Source: Thiodiazotropha sp040507005
Lineage (GTDB): Bacteria > Pseudomonadota > Gammaproteobacteria > Chromatiales > Chromatiaceae
Assembly: GCA_040507005.1 (NCBI GenBank)
Contig: JBEVVS010000053.1
Location: forward strand, 1-64,000
Length of the DNA stretch: 64,000 bases
Reading direction: 5' to 3'
Positions within the stretch are counted from its first letter, which is position 1. The number at the start of each line of letters is the position of its first letter. The position numbers and the translations under genes were made by a program. The notes under the pieces were generated by a model that did not search any database, was not told the origin of the DNA, and worked only from the letters and a program-made list of their open reading frames with translations. Below are positions 8,213 through 15,859 of this stretch, piece after piece.

Positions 8213-9124
8213 ATGAATACAGCCGCAATTCCGGCCAATGTGAGTGAGACAGCCGTTGAGAGGGTTCTCTCCGCATGGCAGCGTCGAGCAGGCATAATAA
8301 CAACCCTAGCTTTTACGCTGTTTTCCATCCTCCTGCTCTACATGGGGTGGCTCAACCACACGCAAGCGGTATGGACGGCTGAATCGGGTTGGGGCTACTG
8401 GTTCGGTATTGTCGGTGGCAGCCTGATGCTGATGTTGCTGCTCTACCCGATGCGCAAGCGGCTCCATTTCATGAGCAAGTGGCTGACCGTCAAATTCTGG
8501 TTCCGGCTGCACATGGTGTTCGGTGTTTTGGGGCCGGTGTTGATTATGATGCATTCCAGCTTCCATATTGGGTCCCTCAATGGTCAGGTAGCGCTCTATA
8601 GCATGTTGCTAGTCGCTATCAGCGGTCTCTTCGGTCGCTATTTCTATACCCGCATCCACTACGGTTTGTACGGAAAAAAGGCGACTTTCTCTTCCCTGCA
8701 TGCCGATTCGAAAGAGCTGAAGAAGAAACTTGGCCCCCTGTTTGAGCTTCAACCCAGGGCCAGGGAGATGATGAAGCAGTATGAGAAAGAGGTAATGGAA
8801 GCACCGAAAGGCACGATCACCAGCGCCAAACATTGGTTCAAAATGCGCATTATGTCCGCCAGGATCTACCCCAAAGTAATGCGTGACCTGAACAAGAAGC
8901 TGCTGGCCGCCGCTCATAGAAAGGGTTGGGACAGGGCCAAGGTGAGGCGGAAGCAACTTCGAATCCGGCGTATGCTGCTTGCACATCGTGGTGTACTCCG
9001 GCAGGTTCTCGAACTACATTTCTACGAGAGGCTTTTCGCAATCTGGCATCTGCTTCATATGCCGCTGTTCATCATGATGGTGATCACCGGTTTCGTGCAT
9101 GTCTATGCTGTCCATGCTTACTGA
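8213..9124 (+). CDS. histidine-rich integral membrane protein, possible b-type cytochrome
   Basis: A 303-residue protein with about five membrane segments: residues ~27-46, ~62-80, ~98-118, ~125-146 and a C-terminal one ending in TGFVHVYAVHAY. Histidines lie within or at the ends of helices (RLHMVF, MMHSSFH, IWHLLHMPLF, FVHVYAVH), a pattern typical of proteins that ligate b-haems between helices, as in cytochrome b561/ferric-reductase-type domains. A basic cytoplasmic region (about residues 150-260) separates helix 4 from the last helix. It is the first gene of a same-strand set with the 21-haem and giant cytochromes. A quinone-linked or flavoprotein-linked role passing electrons to the periplasmic haems fits the context but is inference. 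Family assignment is uncertain. Confidence 0.7.
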   Translation: MNTAAIPANVSETAVERVLSAWQRRAGIITTLAFTLFSILLLYMGWLNHTQAVWTAESGWGYWFGIVGGSLMLMLLLYPMRKRLHFMSKWLTVKFWFRLHMVFGVLGPVLIMMHSSFHIGSLNGQVALYSMLLVAISGLFGRYFYTRIHYGLYGKKATFSSLHADSKELKKKLGPLFELQPRAREMMKQYEKEVMEAPKGTITSAKHWFKMRIMSARIYPKVMRDLNKKLLAAAHRKGWDRAKVRRKQLRIRRMLLAHRGVLRQVLELHFYERLFAIWHLLHMPLFIMMVITGFVHVYAVHAY

Positions 9125-9154
9125 TTAACAAGCAATAGTTTCCTGAAGTTCGTG

Positions 9155-10729
9155 ATGATTCGAAATGGCAGTTATGCCTTTTGTTTGTGCCTACTTATGT
9201 TTACTGCGATTTCTCCTGCAATAGCCGGGAAGCTGGATCTCATCCTTATGCCCGGGCCGGTGATAGAGGGTCATGCCGAATTTGAGGAGAAGTGCGAAAG
9301 CTGCCACGAGACCCTGAAGAAAGCAGACCAGGTCGAGCGCTGTCTCTCCTGCCATGATCATAGCGATGTGGCCAAAGATATCGAAACCGGCAAGGGTTAT
9401 CACGGCAGGCTCGATCCCGATCAGGCAAACAACTGTAAGCGATGCCACACCGAACACAAGGGCAGGGAGAAGGATATTATCAATCTGGACAGCGAATCTT
9501 TCGATCACAGCCAAACAGATTTCAGGTTACGTGGATCGCATAGCAAGCTTGCATGCAAGCTTTGTCATACCGCAGATTATAAAAAGTACAGTCAGGCACC
9601 TTCCTTGTGTTTCGATTGCCACGAATCCGATGATACGCACCAGGGAAAATTAGGCGAGGAGTGTGATACCTGCCATAACGAGGAGAGTTGGCGTAAACAG
9701 ACCTTTGATCATGACCTGGATACTGAATACCCATTAACCGGTAAGCATAGAGATCTCGACTGTAAGTTATGTCATGCCGATGATCACTATAAGAACACCC
9801 CAAAAGAGTGTATCGGCTGCCACCTGATCAATGATGCCCACAATGGGCGTTATGGCAAGGTGTGTGCTAAATGTCATGGTACAGAGGAGTGGAAGGAGTT
9901 GGTCTTCAATCATTCCATAGACACTCAATTTCCACTACACGGCCGGCACAAAGATGTTCCCTGCGATACCTGCCACAAAAAGGGCCCGTTTGAGAAAGCA
10001 CCAGGCAAGACCTGTTTTTCATGTCATGAAAAGGATGATGTGCACAAAGGCAGAAACGGTGAAGAGTGTAAGGATTGCCACACTGTCGATAGTTGGAATA
10101 AGGTGAAATTCGATCATGAGAATGATGCCGAGTTTCCGCTCAATGGAAAACACAAGGACCTGGTCTGTTCAGCCTGTCACCGTACAGTGGCAATGGATGA
10201 TCTCGAAGAGGCTGAATGTATTACCTGTCATCGGGCGATTGATGTCCACAAAAATGAACTGGGAGAGGATTGTGGATATTGTCACAACGAACAGGGTTGG
10301 AATGTAAAACTCTTTTTCGAGCATGACATCACGAGTTTCCCCTTGATTGGTATTCACAGCGTTACCGCTTGTCAGTCCTGCCATCTGAATGCAGAGTTTC
10401 AGCAAACCGATTCCGCCTGTCTTGCCTGTCATGAAGACGACGAACCCCATGAGGGACGTATGGGCGAAAAGTGCGGTGATTGCCACAATCCCAACGCCTG
10501 GTTGTTATGGACATTCGACCATGACAACCAGACTGACTTTCCATTGGAAGGAAAACACAGTGAGGTCTACTGTGAACAGTGCCATCGGACGGATCTGACT
10601 GAACATAAAGAATCTCCAAACCACTGTTATGGCTGTCACCGGGGTGATGATATTCACCGCGGTGGCTTTGGACGCCACTGTGACCGCTGTCATAGTACAG
10701 AGACGTTTGAAGATCCGGTGATTCGTTGA
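9155..10729 (+). CDS. 21-haem c-type cytochrome built of three-haem repeats
   Basis: The signal peptide (cleavage near SPAIAG) is followed by 21 CXXCH motifs counted by eye. GTG 9152 directly precedes ATG 9155; the ATG is preferred. The protein is seven units of about 68 residues with three haems each; six are regular. A unit runs F-D-H...F-P-L-x-G-K-H...CxxCH...CxxCH...D-x-H...G...CxxCH...W. The three non-motif histidines per unit (FDH, GKH, DxH) equal the haem number, which predicts bis-His, low-spin, electron-wire haems. It resembles cytochrome c3-family proteins and should be periplasmic or exported. It lies 30 bases after the membrane-protein gene and 19 before the giant cytochrome, so one transcript is likely. 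No porphyrin-free catalytic haem is obvious. Confidence 0.9.
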   Translation: MIRNGSYAFCLCLLMFTAISPAIAGKLDLILMPGPVIEGHAEFEEKCESCHETLKKADQVERCLSCHDHSDVAKDIETGKGYHGRLDPDQANNCKRCHTEHKGREKDIINLDSESFDHSQTDFRLRGSHSKLACKLCHTADYKKYSQAPSLCFDCHESDDTHQGKLGEECDTCHNEESWRKQTFDHDLDTEYPLTGKHRDLDCKLCHADDHYKNTPKECIGCHLINDAHNGRYGKVCAKCHGTEEWKELVFNHSIDTQFPLHGRHKDVPCDTCHKKGPFEKAPGKTCFSCHEKDDVHKGRNGEECKDCHTVDSWNKVKFDHENDAEFPLNGKHKDLVCSACHRTVAMDDLEEAECITCHRAIDVHKNELGEDCGYCHNEQGWNVKLFFEHDITSFPLIGIHSVTACQSCHLNAEFQQTDSACLACHEDDEPHEGRMGEKCGDCHNPNAWLLWTFDHDNQTDFPLEGKHSEVYCEQCHRTDLTEHKESPNHCYGCHRGDDIHRGGFGRHCDRCHSTETFEDPVIR

Positions 10730-10748
10730 CTGTCATTGGAATAGACAA

Positions 10749-13700
10749 ATGATGAAATCGACACAACACGGCAAGGTGATAGGAGGCAAGGGATTGATCC
10801 AGCTCTCTTGGTTGGCGCTGCTGCTCATGGTGTTGTTTGGTGGCTTGTTCAATAATCTGGCATTGGCAGTTTCCACTGACTACGATCACTTCTCCACAGG
10901 TTTCCCACTCACAGGAGAGCATCGCAACGTCGAGTGCGATCAGTGCCATATCAACGGCCGCTTCGCCGGTACTCCTGTGCTGTGCAACGGTTGCCATAAC
11001 GATACCGATGCCGCCGGCAAGTCGATGAATCATATCAGCAGTGATGACCAGTGCGATGATTGCCATACCACGGTGGGGTGGCATGTGGCCAGGTTCGATC
11101 ACGGTAGTATCTCCGGTAACTGTTTCGCCTGTCATAACGGCAGTTCAGCGCAGGGTAAGGGAGCTAGTCACATTCTGTCGGGCAACACCTGTGAGTTCTG
11201 TCACTCGACATTCAGTTGGGCGCGGGTCAGCCATGTCGACCACACCCAAGTGACTGGTACCTGTGAAAGTTGTCATAACGGTGATATCGCAGCAGGTATG
11301 CATGCCAGCCATATCACCACCAACGAACCTTGCGATACCTGTCATATTACACAGAGTTGGGTATTGGTCTTTTTCGATCATTCAAGCGTTGTCAGCGGTA
11401 GCTGTGAAACCTGCCACAATGGCGTCAGTGCCACCGGCAAGTCCGCATCCCATATTCTGACATTTGAGGCCTGCGATGTCTGCCATACGACCAATAGTTG
11501 GCAGGTTGCAAATTTCTCCCATGCCGGTGTCAGCGATAATTGCGAAAGCTGCCACAACGGAATCAGTGCCACCGGTAAGCACGTGGGGCATCTGGCAACA
11601 AATTCGCCCTGTGAGATTTGTCATACTTCGACTAACTCCTGGCTGGTTGTCAACTTCATCCATGGTGAAGAGGTATTTGGGCAATGCTCAACCTGCCATG
11701 ATGGTGTCACCCAGCCGGGTAAGCATGCTGAACACATACAAACCACTGCAGAGTGTGATCGCTGCCACACATCCACCGAGTCGTGGGACCAGGTCGGTTT
11801 CGATCATAGCGAGGTGGTTCCTGGTACTTGTGCATCATGTCACGATGGTGTCCAGGCACCCGGTAAGCACGAAACCCACATCGTCACCAACGAATCCTGC
11901 GATCTCTGCCACGCCACAACGGCAAATTGGAACGTGATCCGTTTCAACCATGATGGTTTTGACACAGCCGGTGTCTGTTCAACTTGCCATGATGGCGTCA
12001 GCGCAACCGGCAAGCACGCTACCCATATACAGACTACAGAGCAGTGCGACATTTGCCATAACTCAACCGACAACTGGAGCGACACAAGTTTCGATCACTC
12101 TGGCGTGGACACGGTGGGTGTTTGTTCAAGCTGTCACGACGGCACAACAGCAACCGGCAAACATGCGTCCCATATCGAGACAACAGAGCAGTGTGATACC
12201 TGCCATAGTTCAACCAATGCCTGGAATATCGTGACATTCAATCATCCTGCGGACACGGCGGGCCGCTGCTCAAGCTGCCATAACGGCATCCAGGCCACCG
12301 GAAAACATGGTAACCATCTGCAGACCAATGGAGAGTGTGATGTCTGTCATGTGACGACTGCATGGGGTGTCTCCAACTTTGACCATACCGGGATTACCAG
12401 CGGTTGTGAGACTTGCCACGACGGGGTGACCGCCACCGGCAAGCATGGCAACCACATTCAGACAACTTCACCTTGTGAGGTTTGTCATACCACAGACAAT
12501 TGGAGTGTCGACAGCTTCAACCATGAGGGCGTCTCCGGAAACTGCGAATCCTGTCATAACGGCGAGATCGCCACCGGCAAGCATGGAAACCATATTCCCA
12601 CCAACGCATCCTGTGATAATTGCCATAACACCAGTGGCTGGGCGATAAACAGTTTCAACCATGAAGGTGTGACCGGCAGCTGTCAGTCCTGTCACGATGG
12701 TACCTTGGCAACCGGCAAGAGCGATACTCATGTAGCGACCACGGCGGCATGTGAAAGCTGCCATATCTCGACCACCAGCTGGACAGATGTCAATTTCGAC
12801 CACTCAATTGTCACCGGTACCTGCGAGAGCTGCCACGATGGCGTTACCGCTACCGGCAAGTCAGCCACTCACGTCGAGACCACGGCACCCTGCGACAATT
12901 GCCATATCTCCAATGAGACCTGGACCGCTGTCAGATTCGACCACAGTGGTATCACAACTGGCTGTGAGAGTTGCCACAATGGTGTGGATGCCGTCGGTAA
13001 ACACGATACCCATATCCCGACCACTGAGCCCTGCGAAAACTGTCACAACACAATCACCTGGAGCACCGGTGTATTCGACCATGCCAATGTCTCCGGTGCC
13101 TGTTCGAGCTGTCATGACGGCACCACGGCCACCGGCAAACCGGCGCAGCATATCCCAACCGATGCACAATGTGACAGTTGCCATACCTCGACCATCAACT
13201 GGACACTAATCAGTTTCAATCACGAGAACTTCCAGGTGAGCGGAAGCTGTTCAGACTGCCACGACGGTACCCTGGCCACGGGTAAGCATGCCCAGCATAT
13301 AGAGACCACGGCACAGTGCGACACCTGTCATCTCTCTACCCTGGTCTGGAGCGACACCAGTTTTGACCATAGCGGTGTAAACACTACCGGTGTCTGTTCG
13401 AACTGCCATGACGGCACCACCGCCACCGGCAAGGACCCCAATCACATCACCACCACCGAGCAGTGCGATGTCTGCCATACATCAACTACCTCCTGGCTGC
13501 GGGTGACATTCGATCACAGTTCGGTACCGACAGCGGGGGTTTGCTCAACATGCCACAATGGTGTAAACGCCACCGGTAAGCATGACACCCACATTCAGAC
13601 CAGTGCTCAATGCGATACCTGTCATACTGTCAACAGCTGGAATGTTACCAGCTTCGATCATAGCGGGATCACCGATAGCTGCGAGTCATGCCACGACGGT

Positions 13701-15710
13701 AATACCGCCACCGGTAAGCATGCCGCCCACATTCCCACCAGCTCGGCCTGCGATGTCTGCCATACCACCAATGACTGGACCATGGCCGGTTTCAGCCATG
13801 CCGCGGTGGTCGATCCCTGCGAGTTATGCCACAACGGTGATATTGCCACCGGCAAGAGTCCGTCCCATGTGCTGACCAATGCCACCTGCAGCAACTGCCA
13901 CAATACCAACAGCTGGCAGATTACAAGCTTTAGTCATGATGGTGTAACCGGTAGTTGTCAGTCATGCCACAACGGGGTTCAGGCGACAGGCAAACATGCT
14001 TCCCATGTGGCAACAACGGCCTCATGCGAGGCGTGTCATACCTCGACCAGCAACTGGTTGCAGATCAGCTTCGACCACTCAGTGGTCACCGGAACCTGCG
14101 CCAGCTGCCACGATGGCGTCACCGCCACCGGCAAACCCGCCGACCATGTGCCAACCGATGCGGCCTGCGACAACTGCCACATCTCCAATACCACCTGGTT
14201 GAACGTACGTTTCGACCATACCGGGATCGTCGCGGGATGCGATAGCTGCCACAATGGCGTGGATGCCACTGGTAAATCCGCGACTCATATCCCGACCACC
14301 AGGCCTTGTGAAGATTGCCATACCACAGTGACCTGGACCACCGGCACCTTCGATCATGCCGGCGTCGTCGGTACCTGCTCGAGCTGTCACAACGGTAGCA
14401 CCGCCACCGGCAAACATGCGGCTCATGTGAACACCAATGGGCAGTGCGATAGCTGTCATACTTCCACAGTGACCTGGTTGCAGGTCAACTTCGACCACAG
14501 CACGGTCAGCGGCGCCTGCTCGAGCTGTCACAATGGCACCACGGCTACAGGGAAGTCGGCGAGCCATGTGAACACCAACGGGGAGTGCGATCTCTGCCAT
14601 ATCTCACAGAACAACTGGACCGCGGTCAATTTCGACCACTCGGTAGCGATCGGCGTCTGTTCCAGCTGCCACAATGGCAGTACGGCGACGGGTAAACCGG
14701 CTGATCACGTGCAGACCGTATCCGAGTGCGATGCCTGCCATATCTCTCAAACCAACTGGTTACTGGTGCAGTTCGATCACAGCAATGCCGCCGGCAACTG
14801 TTCGAATTGCCACGATGGTATCACCGCAACCGGAAAGGATCCGGGGCATGTGCCGACTACGGCACAGTGCGATGATTGCCACCTCTCCACATCCAACTGG
14901 CTGAATGTGCGCTTTGTCCATGGCAACGTGGCCGGTACCTGCTCCAGCTGCCACAATGGGGTGACCGCAACCGGGAAACATGCGACTCATATTACCACCT
15001 CCTCACAGTGCGATGTCTGCCACACCTCGACATCTGACTGGAGGAGCGTGAACTTCGATCATTCAGGTATCACCACGGGTTGTTCGAGTTGTCACAACGG
15101 TACCACTGCGAGCGGTAAGCCGGGGGATCATATTCCGACCAACGAGGAGTGCAATGTCTGTCACTTGTCGACCAGTGATTGGCTGAATGTGAGTTTCAGC
15201 CACAGCGGTGTGGCCGGAACCTGCTCCAACTGCCACAATGGCAATTTCGCCACCGGTATGCCACCTGGTCACATCACGACCACGGCCCAGTGTGACAACT
15301 GCCATACCTCCACCACCACCTGGACCGCTGTCACTTTCGATCATTCCGGGGTGACTGGTAACTGCGACTCATGCCATAACGGGTCGACTGCCACCGGCAA
15401 GCCCAACGGACATTTTGTGACCACTGTCCAATGCGACAACTGCCATACCACCAATGGTTGGTTGCCGGTGACTAACTACAGTCATACCTCAGCCAATTAT
15501 CCAGGTGACCATGGTGTTCGTCTGACCTGTAACTCTTGTCATACCAGCAACAGTGAGACCATACCTTGGCGGTATCCGACCTACGCCAATACCTGCGCCG
15601 GCTGTCACGCTGGCGACTATGAGGCAGGAGAAGACGATCATCGAGGCCTCAGCAGAGACAGAAACTGTGGCGAGAGTGGATGTCACAGGGTCAGTTCACG
15701 TGAATGGTGA
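10749..15710 (+). CDS. giant multihaem c-type cytochrome, 67 CXXCH motifs
   Basis: A 1653-residue protein with a hydrophobic export signal (LIQLSWLALLLMVLFGGLFNN) and 67 CXXCH motifs by eye, plus a terminal CGESGCH (CX4CH) that might bind one more haem. Haems 2-65 form 32 tandem units of ~47 residues. Each has CxxCH-[ND]-G...A-T-G-K-x-x-x-H followed by CxxCH...W...F-[DN]-H. The two extra histidines per unit match two haems, predicting bis-His ligation throughout. The first segment (FPLTGEH...CDQCH) resembles the three-haem repeat of the preceding 21-haem protein, and the end (NYPGDHGVRLTCNSCH) has a related cap. There is one haem per ~25 residues and no other domain, so a long electron-conducting filament or scaffold is plausible. 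Location (periplasm or cell surface) is not determined. Confidence 0.93.
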   Translation: MMKSTQHGKVIGGKGLIQLSWLALLLMVLFGGLFNNLALAVSTDYDHFSTGFPLTGEHRNVECDQCHINGRFAGTPVLCNGCHNDTDAAGKSMNHISSDDQCDDCHTTVGWHVARFDHGSISGNCFACHNGSSAQGKGASHILSGNTCEFCHSTFSWARVSHVDHTQVTGTCESCHNGDIAAGMHASHITTNEPCDTCHITQSWVLVFFDHSSVVSGSCETCHNGVSATGKSASHILTFEACDVCHTTNSWQVANFSHAGVSDNCESCHNGISATGKHVGHLATNSPCEICHTSTNSWLVVNFIHGEEVFGQCSTCHDGVTQPGKHAEHIQTTAECDRCHTSTESWDQVGFDHSEVVPGTCASCHDGVQAPGKHETHIVTNESCDLCHATTANWNVIRFNHDGFDTAGVCSTCHDGVSATGKHATHIQTTEQCDICHNSTDNWSDTSFDHSGVDTVGVCSSCHDGTTATGKHASHIETTEQCDTCHSSTNAWNIVTFNHPADTAGRCSSCHNGIQATGKHGNHLQTNGECDVCHVTTAWGVSNFDHTGITSGCETCHDGVTATGKHGNHIQTTSPCEVCHTTDNWSVDSFNHEGVSGNCESCHNGEIATGKHGNHIPTNASCDNCHNTSGWAINSFNHEGVTGSCQSCHDGTLATGKSDTHVATTAACESCHISTTSWTDVNFDHSIVTGTCESCHDGVTATGKSATHVETTAPCDNCHISNETWTAVRFDHSGITTGCESCHNGVDAVGKHDTHIPTTEPCENCHNTITWSTGVFDHANVSGACSSCHDGTTATGKPAQHIPTDAQCDSCHTSTINWTLISFNHENFQVSGSCSDCHDGTLATGKHAQHIETTAQCDTCHLSTLVWSDTSFDHSGVNTTGVCSNCHDGTTATGKDPNHITTTEQCDVCHTSTTSWLRVTFDHSSVPTAGVCSTCHNGVNATGKHDTHIQTSAQCDTCHTVNSWNVTSFDHSGITDSCESCHDGNTATGKHAAHIPTSSACDVCHTTNDWTMAGFSHAAVVDPCELCHNGDIATGKSPSHVLTNATCSNCHNTNSWQITSFSHDGVTGSCQSCHNGVQATGKHASHVATTASCEACHTSTSNWLQISFDHSVVTGTCASCHDGVTATGKPADHVPTDAACDNCHISNTTWLNVRFDHTGIVAGCDSCHNGVDATGKSATHIPTTRPCEDCHTTVTWTTGTFDHAGVVGTCSSCHNGSTATGKHAAHVNTNGQCDSCHTSTVTWLQVNFDHSTVSGACSSCHNGTTATGKSASHVNTNGECDLCHISQNNWTAVNFDHSVAIGVCSSCHNGSTATGKPADHVQTVSECDACHISQTNWLLVQFDHSNAAGNCSNCHDGITATGKDPGHVPTTAQCDDCHLSTSNWLNVRFVHGNVAGTCSSCHNGVTATGKHATHITTSSQCDVCHTSTSDWRSVNFDHSGITTGCSSCHNGTTASGKPGDHIPTNEECNVCHLSTSDWLNVSFSHSGVAGTCSNCHNGNFATGMPPGHITTTAQCDNCHTSTTTWTAVTFDHSGVTGNCDSCHNGSTATGKPNGHFVTTVQCDNCHTTNGWLPVTNYSHTSANYPGDHGVRLTCNSCHTSNSETIPWRYPTYANTCAGCHAGDYEAGEDDHRGLSRDRNCGESGCHRVSSREW
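11829..14375 (+). repeat. nine-unit (18-haem) block duplicated inside the giant cytochrome gene
   Basis: Haems 14-31 (11829-13100, 1272 bases) align unit by unit with haems 32-49 (13101-14375, 1275 bases). Diagnostic pairs 18 haems apart are WSDTSFDHSGVDTVGV with WSDTSFDHSGVNTTGV (haems 17/35), FNHEGVTGSCQSCH with FSHDGVTGSCQSCH (25/43), CDNCHISN with CDNCHISN (29/47) and NGVDAVGK with NGVDATGK (30/48). The copies have diverged, so the duplication is not recent. Confidence 0.75.
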
Positions 15711-15722
15711 TTCATGGGTCTT

Positions 15723-15760
15723 TGCCTGGTAACCTTCCTCCAATTGGAGGTTACCAGGCA
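15723..15760 (+). terminator. strong hairpin after the giant cytochrome gene
   Basis: Perfect 13-base arms TGCCTGGTAACCT (15723-15735) and its complement (15748-15760) lie just after the cytochrome stop at 15710. There is no T-tract, so it may be a Rho-assisted terminator, an mRNA 3'-end stabiliser or an attenuator before the outer-membrane protein gene. Confidence 0.6.
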
Positions 15761-15859
15761 GTAACCGTAGCTATCCAAGCTTTTGGTTCTTAGGTCTAGC
15801 CAATTTATGGTCAGGATAGTCCCTGTATCTGTCATATTTTCTATCAGGTAACTAGTCGA

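Noticed and set aside
10980..15530. CRISPR-like regular repetition
   Set aside because: The ~141-base period is in-frame coding repeat of a multihaem protein with no unique spacers.
10362..15686. Several long open frames antisense to, or out of frame with, the multihaem cytochrome genes
   Set aside because: They are low-complexity shadows of the repeated haem codons, lack ribosome sites, and the sense frame has perfect repeat structure.
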